Counted from the first letter of the stretch, positions 42,836 to 54,066 are shown. The stretch: DNA of 64,000 nucleotides from Pectinophora gossypiella (GCF_024362695.1 NC_065408.1:6758001-6822000), one strand, 5' to 3'. Numbers and translations: made by a program. The notes: generated by a model not told the origin, from the sequence alone.

Positions 42836-43289
42836 CACTCATATATTTAAATATTATGTATTCACTCTATTTTGTAAACAATGACCAAAGATTTGCTAAA
42901 TATTAAAGTGGGATTGTTTGGGGACGGAAAGAGAGTACGTACTTAAGAACAAAGATAGGCTTGAGTATAGTAATTTTAGCAGACAGTTTTATTATATGAG
43001 CAGTGTATGCGTGTTGGTTGGTACTTAGCACATGCTTAAGATTTTCAGTAAACTACTACATACATAAGGGTCATCATATGGTGTCCACATCGGTTTGGGC
43101 AGAGGCCAATTGTCCAGTTTCACCATTCGGGTACGTGTCTCTTCGGTATCTCGTTGAACTATTAGAGAAATTCAATTTGATGAGTTCCATGTTTGAAATA
43201 ATACTAATGACTTAAGCATAACGGTGGCAACCCGCGACTTCTCGTAAAGATTGAGAAAAAATCACGTTTAACGAAGGGAGCTATATATT
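42836..43289. other. Unique sequence, nothing recognised
   Basis: A 70-codon frame (43003-43215) has no domain. No gene or shared repeat. Confidence 0.45.
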
Positions 43290-43663
43290 GGCCCCGATTC
43301 CTGCTGACACCACCTAATTTTACTTTAAGTTATACCTGTCATTTTCTTATCCGCCGAAAAGGAAAGGGACGGATGATTGACAGATCTTAATTTTAGGAAA
43401 AATGAGTTATAACCCGGGCGAATCAAAAAGGTATATCTCGCTGGTATGAAAATCGTTTCACGAGTGCTGTCAACATAATTCTGTCAGGTTATTGGCCATT
43501 GTAAAATTTTTAGACAGTTGTTTTAGATTTGTGCTTAAAATTGACGTGTGTTCCATAAATTTTATGCTTATCGATTACCCGTCCCTTACCTTTTCGGCGG
43601 ATAAAAAAATGACAGATATAACTTAAAAAAAAAAATTCGATGGTGTTTACAGGAATTAGCACC
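43290..43663 (-). mobile_element. MITE family J, complete (374 bp)
   Basis: Ends ggccccgattcctg and caggaattagcacc, with longer inner arms: ttaagttatacctgtcattt tcttatccgccg pairs with cggcggataaaaaaatgaca gatataactta. Inverted relative to the copy at 59209-59577. Non-coding. Confidence 0.85.
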
Positions 43664-43824
43664 ATTAAGACACCTAACTACTTTATGAGTAAGTATCTTA
43701 GTTGCCTAACGATTTATGAATTTCTCTGTCTATCACAAACAACACTACCTGACTGACTAGACAGTATGTGTATGGCTGTATGTTGTTGCCATGAGACTTA
43801 AACATAGCTGGCGTGAAGTGGGTG

Positions 43825-43875
43825 TAATATACCTCTGCCTACCCCTTCGGGGATACAGGCGTGATGCCCCGCAGT
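43825..43875 (+). repeat. Family T tail fragment
   Basis: tacctctgcctaccccttcg gggatacaggcgtgatg, a dispersed retroposon end. Confidence 0.6.
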
Positions 43876-44785
43876 CTACCAAATTACAGACTGTGAGCTT
43901 GAGTTTTTTAGAAACATACTACGTTATAAGCGAGAAGACTTCATAAATCTTCACCTTCAATGGAAAAATATATCAAAAAAACAAGAGCTGCGGTATTTTC
44001 TCTCCCTTATATTTTTAAGAAAAGAGAACTGTGGATAATCTCATGATTAAAGAACATATAAATGGCAGAATAAGGAGCGAATACAGCGGAATCATTATTT
44101 GCTTAATTAAAATTTTATGCTGCACCTCATAAGGTTGCTTCGGACAATCCAACAAAAGATTGGGGAGTGGCTTTTGTATTTTTAATCGTTTCATTTGCAA
44201 GCCACTTGATTATAACGAGACTGTCGAGGGAGCGATGAACAATAAATTCGGAAAAATCGGGTCAAGCATCTCAAGATGGTCGGAACACTTGTCTCAGAAA
44301 CGACAATAATAAGTCTATTGGTAATAATAATGTCGTTAAGACATTTCCTTTCTGTGTAAACAAAGCATTATTCTTACTTCCAAGCATAAGTATTGATGTA
44401 ATGTCATTGAAATCATTATTAAAAAGGGAAATACAAAAAGTACACGTAAGCGCCACTTTACGCCGCACCGTAGGTAACCTAGTATAAAATGGTCTTCTGC
44501 ATTATTTATTTATTTATTTTGAGGAATACTTACGGCCATATACATTCTCTAAAATAATAACCAGACAATAACTAAGGGCTAACTACAAGTGTCCACCTAA
44601 TAGTGGCTAAATTATATACACTTTTACAATCATAAAAATCAAGAATTAATTAAGTAGGTTAAAGTAGGTTAAGTAAGGTAGGTACAAACATTTGACGTTC
44701 ACAAACTAGGGCTAAGAAGTCACTCGTGTCTCAAAGAGAGTTTTCGCAATTTTTTGTCGCATCATTGATACTTTAGAACAAAACA
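43876..44785. other. Unique sequence, nothing recognised
   Basis: A short cacgtaagcgccac near 44443 recalls the 3412-6986 terminal repeat but is too short to call. TTTA run at 44503-44520. No gene. Confidence 0.45.
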
Positions 44786-44945
44786 GGGGGGCTAAAATGG
44801 CCACATCGAAGCAATTCATCTAAGAAAGCAATATTGCTATTTGACATTTGTTTGCATTGCGCACTTACTTTTATATGCGCAGATGTCAAATTGCAATATT
44901 GCTTTCTTAGATGAATTGCTTCGATGTGGCCCTTTTAATCCTCCA
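44786..44945. mobile_element. MITE family I, complete foldback
   Basis: ggccacatcgaagcaattca tctaagaaagcaatattgc at the left pairs with the same sequence inverted at the right; the loop region holds cattgcgcacttacttttat atgcgc. Ends are G-rich (ggggggctaaaa). Copies at 49928 and 52686. Confidence 0.9.
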
Positions 44946-46028
44946 GGTCTAGATCGTGCTCAGATGGTAAACTGTTAAAACTGTCAATAGGTCGTATCAA
45001 GTAGGTATTATGCCCATAGTTACATTAAATACTTCTAAGTACGCATTTGTGCACAGTCTCACGTATTATCGGCCTAAGGTGGGACCATTGGTGTGATATC
45101 TTTGCGAGAATACCTAAGTATATTCAGATTACTACAAACCTAGGTATATATTTACATTCGGGTAGAACTGCCTGAGGTGGTACACGCTAGCGTGGCAATT
45201 ACCAATTGTAATATTGAAATTTATTCGAACTCAAAAACCCATAGTGTGGGTTTCAATTAGACGTTATGTAACCCTGGATTATTGCGTAGGTAGTCAAATG
45301 AAATGGTTTTCACTATCATTTACCTACTTAGAATCTACTTACATACCTACCTACAATAATTGTCTAATTTGATACCGTAATAATTAAACCTAATGGACCT
45401 AATAACGTACTTTCGTCTTTTATATCACTTATATATTATATATCACTTATACCTATTTCGATTGCATACTCTCTATTATTGAAGGTATTTTGTATACATA
45501 CATAATATACATATGTCTTTTTCTAGTTCTTCTTAAAAATAATGCGTATATGAATGCTGTAGAGTCAAATATTACATTTTCGTCTATTACTATTACTATT
45601 TCCTATAGTAACATAATTAATTATACATCAGTGTTTATTTCTTTACATAGGATAAAACGTCACTCACTAAAGTAATAACTTAAACGAAAATACGTTACGA
45701 GAAAAAAATTAACTACGTAAATAAAACCTTACCCGCAGCGCCATCTGTACTTTTATCCTCGAACTATCAAAGCGTGAGTGTAGTTGAGTACTTTGCCTCT
45801 TAGACAAGAACCATTCGGTACGCAACGGATCAATAGCAGCGCCACCACGTGCCTCGTGGCAATTTTATGAAACTTAAGTTGAAGTTTTAAAAAAGCTTTT
45901 AGAAACTTTTAAAACTGTATAGTTTTACAAACCTTGTTTTAGAGAAGTTTGCTCGCTTACCTGAAAACAAGAAGAGTTATTGTTATTATTCATTTATTTT
46001 GTATGTGAGAAATAAATTTATTTGTTTA
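44946..46028. other. Unique AT-rich sequence, nothing recognised
   Basis: No gene, RNA or shared repeat in about 1.1 kb. Confidence 0.5.
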
Positions 46029-46767
46029 CTAGCTTTTGCCCGCGACTTCGTCCGCGTGGCGTGTTATATAAGAGAGAGATCTTTGTGTGTGTGGGAGTGC
46101 ATATCAAATTTCAAGCATCTAACTTATGCAGTTTAGATTTTTTCATACAATTTTTTTCCCAATAACTCCCATTTTTCAAAATACAGCCAAAAATAAACTT
46201 TATATTTACTAAGGTATGCATGCATGCTAGATTGAATCAATTGATTGAATTGATTTTTTTTTAATTGATTGTTCATTGAGTTTTAATTTTAATACACACT
46301 TCCTCTCTTCCCTTCAACGTTGCTGTGCCCTACAGGGTCCATGTTTTAGTTCCTATGCCTATGTAACACCCCATTGTACTACATGGAATGCATTAAATAA
46401 TTTAATTGAATTGAATTGAAAACATCTATCTTACGCGGTTTCGATTTTTTCATACAAATGTTTTTTTCCCGCTAACTCCCGTTTCCGTGGGAATTTTGCA
46501 ATATCCTGTTGCAACTAAGGTTTAAGTTAACTAAGGTACCTGCATGCCAAATTTCAAGCGTCTAACTTAAGCGGTTTAGATTTTTCATACAAAAGGATTT
46601 TCCCGCTAATTTCCGTTCCCGTGGGAATTCCGGGAATTCCTTTCTTAGTGCACCTCTACGATACCTAAGCTATGTCCCTTCCAAATTTCAAATGCCTACA
46701 TTTAGCCGTTCAGGCTATGCGTTGATATGTCAGTCACTGAGTCAGTCAGTTTCTCCTTTTATTTAGA
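46029..46767 (-). mobile_element. Helitron, non-autonomous, complete ends, with nested insertion
   Basis: On the minus strand it starts TCTAAATAAAAGGAG after an A and ends cgcggacgaagtcgcgggca aaagCTAG before a T: TC...CTAG between A and T with a GC hairpin (cgcgg/cgcg) just before the end, the Helitron signature. No Rep/helicase is encoded. A 180-bp insertion sits at about 46236-46415. Confidence 0.75.
46236..46415 (+). mobile_element. Retroposon nested in the Helitron, ATTGA tail
   Basis: The intact Helitron at 53044 reads gctagattgaaaacatc where this one is split. The insert ends ttaattgaattgaattga, so tail and target duplication (about attga) merge. Confidence 0.65.
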
Positions 46768-46860
46768 TTTGATTTTTTCATACAAATGTTTTTTTCCCGC
46801 TAACTACCGTTCCCGTGGGAATTTTGTAATATCCTGTTGCAACTAAGCTTTAAGTTTATT

Positions 46861-47330
46861 AAAGTACCTGCATGCCAAATTTCAAACGTCTAACTTGAGT
46901 GGTTTAGATTTTTCATACAAAAGGATTTTCCCGCTAATTCCCGTTCCCGTGGGAATTTCGGGAATTCCTTTCTTAGTACACCTCTACGGTATCTAAGGTA
47001 CCTGCATGACAAATTTCAAACATCTAACTTGAATGGTTTAGATTTTTCATACAAAAATATTTTTCCGCTAATTCCCGTTCCCGTGGGAATTTCGGGAATT
47101 CCTTTCTTAGTGCACCTCTACGTTATCTAAGGTACCTGCATGCCAAATTTCAAAAGTCTAACTTGAGTGGTTTAGATTTTTCATACAAAAGGATTTTCCC
47201 GCTAATTCCCGTTCCCGTAGGAATTTCGGGAATTCCTTTCTTAGTGCACCTCTACGGTATCTAAGGTACCTGCATGCCAAATTTCAAACGTCTAACTTGA
47301 GTGGTTTAGATTTTTCATACAAAAGGATTT
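46861..47330. repeat. 134-bp tandem repeat, 3.5 units
   Basis: Units begin at about 46861, 46995, 47129 and 47263 with aaggtacctgcatgccaaat. Each holds ttcccgttcccgtgggaatt tcgggaattcctttcttagt. The even 134-bp spacing shows recent tandem copying inside the Helitron segment. Confidence 0.9.
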
Positions 47331-47461
47331 CCCTTCACTACTCTGCTCCTATTGATTGTAGCGTGATGAAAAGTATACTATGACCTGTCCAGGAGTGTGA
47401 AGAATAATTGTACCAAGTTTCATTAAAATCCGTCCAGTAGTTTTTGTTTCTATAAGGAACA

Positions 47462-47462
47462 T

Positions 47463-47525
<63 letters not shown>
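47462..47525. repeat. CAGA microsatellite
   Basis: About 16 units of CAGA next to the 5' region of the Helitron segment (gtttctataaggaacataca). On the minus strand it yields a spurious Cys-Leu-Ser-Val repeat frame. Confidence 0.95.
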
Positions 47526-47527
<2 letters not shown>

Positions 47528-47647
47528 AATTTTACTGATTGCATTTTTGGCATCAGTATCGATCACTTATCACCCCCTGATAGTTATTTTGAAAAAATAT
47601 TTAATGTACAGAATTGACCTCTCTACAGATTTATTATAAGTATAAGA

Positions 47648-48154
47648 TTTCAACGAAATTGCAAGTTTTGATGTTTTACATCGTAAATAAAAGCATGATT
47701 CACAGAAATAGAAGTCGCGTGAAAATATAAGTAATATAAACAAAGTATTTGTATGTACTGTTACGAATATGAATTACTTACTAGAATTGTGAACTCATAA
47801 CGCGACTAATTAGTTTATTGTCTCTCTCTTTATACCTCACAAAAACAACACAATAAAAGTGAATATTTACATACAATCAAGAACGTTTGCTTAGTGATTA
47901 TGTCGCAGTTGTACATTTCGAAAGCTCGCCTGTTTATTCACTAGCCAATGTTATTGCCAGAGCCATCATGATAATATTCTCTTTATGCTAATTCCGTTGA
48001 CTTTTCTTACGTAAATATAGTTAATTTAAAGCCTTGGGTACTTACTTTCTACTAATTATAGAACCGCAAGTTTATCGTATTACAACTTCGCTGCTAAAGT
48101 GGGAATAAAGAAAAAGCATAGATATGTGTTCAGCTACTACCTCGTCCCGATAAT
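47648..48154. other. Unique sequence, nothing recognised
   Basis: No gene or shared repeat seen. Confidence 0.5.
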
Positions 48155-48579
48155 GTCCGTCCGTCGGGGGCTGCCATTAACCCATCTAAAGTTTTTCTAG
48201 TGACGTGAATACAATTATTGATGAATTGTAGATGTTTAACGACGACATAAAATACACTTATAAGTATGATTAAATTTTTGTTGAAATTTGATATAGAAAA
48301 GGCAGCCCCCGACGGATATTCCTCGGTTATGTATATGTAAAATTATTATCACTACCTTTAAGTATATCTTCGAGAAACAGACACGTTAGGAAAAACCTGT
48401 AAACATCCATATTCATTGTTTAGGTACTTAAGTATATCTATTACCGATTTCTCGAGATATCAACTGTTTTTTAGAAAGTATTTTTAAGTCTATTATAATA
48501 TTTCGTTACATAATAATTGGGTTAAGTCGGGGGTTTTGAGTTACTTTATTCTTTTTCGATGAGATTGTACCGTCGTGGG
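48155..48579. mobile_element. MITE family H, copy 2, rearranged
   Basis: 48300-48579 is the reverse complement of 2672-2945 and ends at CCGTCGTGGG (48570-48579). At its left, ccgtcgggggctgccattaa (48161) is inverted against ggcagcccccgacgg (48302-48316), so the centre has become an inverted duplication and the other terminus is lost. Confidence 0.75.
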
Positions 48580-48599
48580 TTTTTTCAATTTTTTTTCTA

Positions 48600-48827
48600 C
48601 ACAGGGTGTTAGCGACGCCGTAACGGAAACATTGAGGGTCGATTCAGACCATCATCAAGTCAAGTAGAATTTTCCATCGCAAAAGTATAGAATTGAAAAT
48701 AATTTAAAAAATTTAAAAAAAAAACAAATATTGCGATGGAACATTCCACCTGATATTAACTCAGAATCATGGTCTGAATCATCCCCCTTAGTACCTATTC
48801 GTTACGATACCACTAACACCCTGTATA
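48600..48827. mobile_element. MITE family K, complete
   Basis: Ends acagggtgttagcgacgccg and gttacgataccactaacacc ctgta; inner arms gaattttccatcgca and tgcgatggaacattcc also pair. It lies 20 bp from the end of the H element. Confidence 0.85.
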
Positions 48828-48985
48828 AGAAAAATCGTGTCAACTGTTTGTCGCTGGCCATTGGTGGCTGTGGTTGATACCTCGTTTGTGCCGACATAAA
48901 GACTTCATGTTTAACATAATGTACTGTGTGTATTTGCAAAATTTCTGTCATTCACTCCTTCCCAAACATAGGTAAGTATATTTAA

Positions 48986-49022
48986 CTAGCTGTTGTTCGC
49001 GATTTCTTTCGCGTGGTATCTC
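48986..49022 (-). mobile_element. Helitron 3' end fragment
   Basis: actagctgttgttcgcgatt tctttcgcgtgg: CTAG at 48986-48989 with the hairpin region, diverged; the rest is missing. Confidence 0.55.
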
Positions 49023-49479
49023 TTTCTCTCCTTAGTGACTGAACATTCAAAAAATCCTTCGCAGTGCTTCTACAGTTCATATTCATTTACTCATTGCAAA
49101 GTCACAAGTAGTTATTATATCACATAGTAGTATAATTATGTCAACAACAAAATGACTACTTTCTAGCCACTTTCCAGTATTTAGCCAGTGAGATTAAAAT
49201 TATTTGTAATAAGTTCGTAATTATAATTTCTACTAAGGTCATTTCATCATCCTCTAGTTCACGGCCTAATGACATCACAATCAATCCAAAGATATTATTA
49301 GTGACCCCTTCTTATGGTCACCGAACCATTTAGAACGTCGTCAATACACAGCATGAATTAAATTCATAATTCCGACTTCCTGCGTTTGCGTCGTCCTCTC
49401 TTTAAAGGTAAACGATTCCCTCAGTACTAGCGAGAAGCGACTTTTTTACTGTACAACATGCCTAATCATAACATAAACA
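49023..49479. other. Unique sequence, nothing recognised
   Basis: No gene or shared repeat seen. Confidence 0.5.
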
Positions 49480-49487
49480 ACCTATAT

Positions 49488-49622
49488 AGAATTGAATAGA
49501 ATAGAGTAGAATAGAGTAGAATAGAGTAGAATAGAGTAGAATAGAGTAGAATAGAGTAGAATAGAGTAGAATAGAGTAGAATAGAGTATAATAGAGTATA
49601 ATAGAGTAGAATAGAATAGAAT
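49488..49622. repeat. 10-bp tandem repeat AGAATAGAGT
   Basis: About 12 units of agaatagagt with few changes, flanked by the five-base agaat form. It may have grown from a retroposon ATTCT tail like that at 42760-42785. Confidence 0.95.
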
Positions 49623-49699
49623 CGTCCTGCTATGCACAGACAATCCCTCAGTCAAGGGGAGGAAGTATAACATGAGATTGTCCTTTGTTTGACTAGAAC

Positions 49700-49910
49700 A
49701 TTCTGAAAATTAAGATGTTCTATGCTTCGTAAGACACATTAAGCCGTTCCCAGATTACTAGCCCAAAGAACTCCGCCAACCCGCGCTGGAGCAACGTAGT
49801 GGAGTATGCTCCATACCCTCTCTAGTTGAATGAACTCCTCTCTTTCAGCTCCATCCTCCATCGTTTCTCGCCTGTGCGCAGCAGTGGGACGTATATTTAT
49901 GTTAAGGTGA
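49700..49910 (+). mobile_element. SINE-2, head missing
   Basis: atgcttcgtaagacacatta agccgttccc ... cgccaacccgcgctggagca acgtagtggagtatgctcca ... cagcagtgggacgtatattt atgtta. Confidence 0.8.
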
Positions 49911-49927
49911 AACTTGGCTAAACTCTC

Positions 49928-50085
49928 AGGGAGTTAAAATACACATCGACTCATTTCATTTAAACAAGCAATATTGTAGTTTGACATTTGCGCATATAAA
50001 AGTAAGTGCGCAATGCAAACAAATGTCAAATAGCAATATTGCTTTTTTGGAGGAATTGCTTGCGCGTGGCCTTTTTAACCCCCCA
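49928..50085. mobile_element. MITE family I, diverged foldback
   Basis: Inverted relative to 44786-44945: gcgcatataaaagtaagtgc gcaatgcaaacaaatgtcaa in the middle, ggcctttttaacccccca at the right end. Confidence 0.8.
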
Positions 50086-51294
50086 GTTCACCGCTGATCG
50101 CTTATCGCCAACATTCACACTCGTGACTAATAAATGAGTTTTGAACATGAACGGTAACAGCGAGCGATTAATATTCTATACAGTGGACAGTGCGTCCGGT
50201 ACGGACCACGTCAAATATTTACTTGCCACTTTTTACTCTGTGGCACGCTGATGTTTGTCATTGGTATTTTTATCTATAGTGGTTTTGGTAACATATTATG
50301 TTAGGTGTGTGGTTTTATCACTATTACATAGAATAGTCATTTATTATCATTTGACATAATCTGGGTTAGAAGTTAGGTTGGAACAGACGTGCATTTATAC
50401 ACATACAAACATAGCGGTCAAACACATAACCCTAATTTTTGCTTCGCCGCAGTCAGGTAAAAATGAGACAACAGATAGAAAATCAAAAAGTATGAATATG
50501 TAATTGTAGCAGATTTTAAGAACTCAACAGCAGCGACACCTGGTGGGAGAAATATGCAGTTTTACTTCCTAAGAGCCTATAATACATTAATTCAATTCAT
50601 GCCCACAATCCCTATTAGTGAGAAGCCAATTCGCTAATCCGGTCAAGTGCCTTATTAACTATTACTACTTACAATTAATTATATTACGTATATTCCTAGC
50701 ACATGTAGGTATTTAGTACCTACAACTTACTAGATTTGAAAGGTACACCAGAAGCAAGTAGCTATGATAGCAGTTACCCAATGCATACGTGCGTGCAAGC
50801 ATTGTAAACAACCGCTAACCTATAATAAGCTGTGCGTACTGGAAATACCAGCCATGCTGCGTTTACAGGGATAGTTCGCTTGAAGGACAAAAACGCGACA
50901 ACAACAGTCAAATGAGATACTTTTTACGAAACTTCAAAACGAAGGTTTTCTTTGGAGTTTGTATAGAACTGTCCTGTGACGTCATCAATAGCGGTCAAAC
51001 GTCGTCGTGTTACTTAATTCATAAATTAAATTCGGAATTAAGTCGAATAGTGAAATGAGATTGATGTTTGATCATCTTAGACTGGCTTCTACTCTAGATT
51101 AACATTTTATAATTTATCTTTGACCCCAAGTTGTTAAAAGAGAACGTTATCTAACAAGAGAGAGAGAGAGACATTGGGCGTAAAAGAGATTTTACGTTAT
51201 GGACTTATTATTTATAATCGATGACTTGATAAAACCGATCGCATTTAGACGCGTTTTCGTACAATTCCGACTTGCACGTACACTTACAAGTACG
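50086..51294. other. Unique sequence, CRE-like site at 50982
   Basis: tgacgtca at about 50982 within gtgacgtcatcaatagcgg. GA run at 51157-51170. No gene or shared repeat. Confidence 0.45.
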
Positions 51295-51395
51295 TCTTCT
51301 TACCTCGAGTGGGCGGTGAGGTCATTGACCGATTTTTAGCACCCTGGTGTCAGGGTCACTATTGAGCCGTATAAGGCTCCTGACATAAGTCAGAC
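51295..51395 (-). mobile_element. SINE-1 3' fragment, degraded
   Basis: accctggtgtcagggtcact attgagccgtataaggctcc tgacataagtc. Confidence 0.7.
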
Positions 51396-51944
51396 ACGTA
51401 CTATACCTACTGTCCTTCCATAGTACTCATTGCAAGATGAACTTCACTTCTTTCGCATCGATGACAAGTCGAACAACGTAATATATTGTATAATTGCTGC
51501 CCAAAATGCTGCCACGGCAATAGCACGGGCGGAAGCGCTCATCAAGTCCTCCTGCGTGCAGGTTTCAGGGCACAGTGCACACTCACACCGAAGGTCCAAG
51601 ATGAACTAAGTATACCCAGATCTCACTGAGCTCTATGTAAAAGTTATCTCTTCCAGTCGTTCTTGATTAGTGTTTCTTGCGTTTATGGCATCGTAAGTGT
51701 CAGTCTATAGTACATAGTAGCTAGTATTTTATACTAAAACAGTAGGTATGTACGTAGACAGCAATAAAGGCTTGCAAAATGCAAAACAGTACGCAAGTTT
51801 GAAGTGCCCCGTTTTGCATCGCTTAAACGGCACTTGTTGCTAAGAACCTGTTTCTTCCACCCAAGTTAGATGATCAAAGTAAGAGTATATATTAACACTC
51901 ATAACTGAATAGACACTACTCATCATCCCCCTAGCATTAGCCCG
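51396..51944. other. Unique, with repeat Z copy 1 at 51771-51836
   Basis: cttgcaaaatgcaaaacagt ... tgaagtgcc ... aaacggcacttg is shared with 53653-53800. Nothing else recognised. Confidence 0.5.
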
Positions 51945-52265
51945 TTTTTCACAGGGTCCGCTTACCCAACCTGAAGATTTGACAGGTCCGGTTTTTTACA
52001 GAAGCGACTGCCTGTCTGACCTTCCAACCCGCGAAGGGAAAACCAGCTCAATACAAGTTAGATCAGATAGGTACCTCCTAAAAAGCATTTCTCGGGAATG
52101 TGGGTCTCCTCACGATGTTTTGGTTCACCGACGAGCACGTGGTAATCATTTATGTTCCTTACATGAATTTGAAAACAAATTCGACTATTATTGGTCTAGG
52201 CCTGTGCTCCTGCAACCTCAAAGTGAGAGGCAAGCGTGCTACCAACTGGGCTACTACAGCTTTTT
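51945..52265 (-). mobile_element. SINE-4, full length
   Basis: The minus strand begins agctgtagtagcccagttgg tagcacgcttgcctctcac, a tRNA-like head with a good A box and a weak B box (gaggttgcagg). The body with ttcccgagaaatgc and gctggttttcccttcgcggg follows, and the 3' region ggtaagcggaccctgtgaaa. Confidence 0.85.
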
Positions 52266-52282
52266 TGATTAGACATATTAAT

Positions 52283-52345
52283 TAATGGTAAAATCTTGAC
52301 CACCGATCCGGAGGTCCCACATTCGATACTCGTAGGGTCAATTAA
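52283..52345 (+). mobile_element. SINE-1 head fragment
   Basis: ccaccgatccggaggtccca cattcgatactcgtagggtc: B-box part of the head only. Confidence 0.6.
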
Positions 52346-52392
52346 GTAGGTACACGAAATTTTCATTGATAAAAACATAAGCTCACGCACGA

Positions 52393-52437
52393 CTATATCT
52401 TCTTTACCCCACTTGGGGTAGTCAGAGGTATCTACAC
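52393..52437 (-). repeat. Family T tail fragment
   Basis: cttctttaccccacttgggg tagtcagaggta in reverse orientation. Confidence 0.5.
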
Positions 52438-52483
52438 TGAGCTTTTTTTTGTATAAAAATTTTGGTTCAATATAATAAATATC

Positions 52484-52530
52484 TAATGCCCAGCAGTGGG
52501 CGTCGTACGGCTGATGATGATCATGATAAT
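52484..52530 (+). mobile_element. Retroposon 3' end fragment
   Basis: taatgcccagcagtgggcgt cgtacggctgatgatgatca: cagcagtggg motif with a GAT tail. Confidence 0.6.
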
Positions 52531-52685
52531 AAATATCTAATTTATTTTTTATTACTTATGACACGCTGAAGCCAAATAGATTTCTACTAGACTATAGTTT
52601 CAAAAAAAAACATGTAGGAAGTACATATTTGTACGTAGTAAATAACATAACATCAGACCTGTATCCCCGAACGGGTAATAGTACT

Positions 52686-52779
52686 TGGGGGTTCAAATGG
52701 CCACATCAAAGCAATTCATCTACAAAAGCAATATTGCTATTTGACATTTGTTTGCATTGCGCACTTACTTTTATATGCG
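52686..52779. mobile_element. MITE family I, single arm
   Basis: gggggttcaaatggccacat caaagcaattcatctacaaa and on to ttttatatgcg, where it stops before the second arm. Confidence 0.85.
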
Positions 52780-52849
52780 TAATTTTTGCCTCCCTTATAT
52801 ACACACTTCTCGCTAGCTATGTTTAAGTCCCATGTTATAGGAGGCGAGC

Positions 52850-52992
52850 CTATTTACCACTAACCGTGCAAACCACGTGATATCAATAATTATCTATGAT
52901 CCAAACTTGGATTCAAACTCATAAAGCCGAATCCAGTTAGAGCCGAGATTCATACCCCTGACACTACGATGCAGGTCACGCGTTCCCCGAAC
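52850..52992 (-). mobile_element. SINE-4-like head and start of body
   Basis: The minus strand reads gtgatagcacggttcgggga acgcgtgacctgcat ... caggggtatgaatctcgg: A-box and B-box-like parts, then tttggatcatagataattat as in 57755-57800. Confidence 0.6.
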
Positions 52993-53043
52993 CGTGCTAT
53001 CACGGATATTTTGAATAAATAAAGTATTGGATTTTATATGCGA

Positions 53044-53594
53044 CTAGCTATTGCCCGCGACTTCGTCCGCGTGGCGTGTTATAAAAGAAAGATCTTTGTG
53101 TGTGTGGGAGTGCAATTATCAAATTTCAAGCATCTAACTTATGCAGTTTAGTTTTTTTCATATTTTTTTCCCGCTAACTCCCATTTTTCAAAATACAGCC
53201 ATAACTAAACTTTATATTTACGAAAGTATGCATGCATGCTAGATTGAAAACATCTATCTTACGCGGTTTCGATTTTTTCATACAAATGTTTTTTCCCGCT
53301 AACTCCCGTTTCCGTGGGAATTTTGCAATATCCTGTTGCAATTAAGCTTTAAGTTAACTAAGATACCTGCATGCCAAATTTCAAGCGTCTAACTTAAGCG
53401 GTTTAGTTTTTTCATACAATTACATAAATTTTCCCGCTAATTCCCGTTCCCGTGGGAATTCCTTGAATTCCTTTCTTAGTGCACCTCTACGGTACCTAAG
53501 CTACGTCCCTTCCAAATTTCAAGTGCCTACGTTTAGCCGTTTAGGCTGTGCGTTGATATGTCAGTCAGTCAGTTTCTCCTTTTATATATTTAGA
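53044..53594 (-). mobile_element. Helitron, non-autonomous, intact ends (551 bp)
   Basis: On the minus strand it starts TCTAAATATATAAAAGGAG after A (t at 53595) and ends ccacgcggacgaagtcgcgg gcaatagCTAG before T (a at 53043). Insertion exactly between A and T, a terminal hairpin and CTAG meet all Helitron end rules. No coding capacity. It serves as the reference for the copy at 46029. Confidence 0.85.
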
Positions 53595-53652
53595 TGTATG
53601 TAGGTAGAGGTATATTATGTGATGACAACATCAAGTACTTAGAGATAAACAT

Positions 53653-53800
53653 ACTTGCAAAATGCAAAACAGCGCACGCGTATGAAGTGCGAGGTCTCGA
53701 CGAGCGACGCATCGTAAAGACGAACCTGGAGTCTATGACACGGATAACTAAAGTTTAAATTCTATTGTCAGCGAATCAATTAACTTTCAACGGCACTTGG
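53653..53800. repeat. Repeat Z, copy 2
   Basis: acttgcaaaatgcaaaacag ... tatgaagtgcgaggtctcga ... caacggcacttgg; longer than the copy at 51771. Confidence 0.55.
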
Positions 53801-53912
53801 AGGGCCCTAATACTCGTAACATGGCGAAACCATTAACGTCGTACGTCTGAATAGGCCTTTAGATGGAATGCTGAGCGAAGATGCTTCTTTACTGGATAAG
53901 TTATCTCTCAGA

Positions 53913-54066
53913 TGTACGGTCACGAGCATTAATATGTATACACTTTGGTACCATGTCACATTAACTTTTTTGACAAATTGAACTGTAGGTAAGTCTCACT
54001 AAATGTCAAATATGTTAGTGCGACAGAGTCCTAAAGTGGGTACATTATATTGCTCATGACTGTACA
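53913..54066. mobile_element. MITE family AA, copy 2 (154 bp)
   Basis: tgtacggtcacgagc (53913-53927) and gctcatgactgtaca (54052-54066) form 15-bp inverted ends with two mismatches. The core gtgcgacagagtcctaaagt gggtac is shared with 22701-22850. Confidence 0.8.

Larger units (their letters stand above)
46768..47647 (-). mobile_element. Second Helitron-type segment with internal tandem array
   Basis: It begins directly at the end of the first Helitron with interior sequence of the same family (ttttttcatacaaatgtttt). At its right edge, on the minus strand, it starts TCTTATACTTATAATAAATC after an A, which looks like another Helitron 5' end. Either two elements are joined head to tail, or a longer one runs from 46029 to 47647. 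Confidence 0.55.

Noticed and set aside
44443..44475. Third copy of the 45-bp terminal repeat
   Set aside because: Only cacgtaagcgccac is shared, too short to separate from chance.
46861..47330. Possible CRISPR-like array
   Set aside because: Units are direct 134-bp tandem copies without distinct spacers, inside a Helitron segment of a eukaryotic genome.
47338..47553. Cys-Leu-Ser-Val repeat frame
   Set aside because: Product of the CAGA microsatellite.
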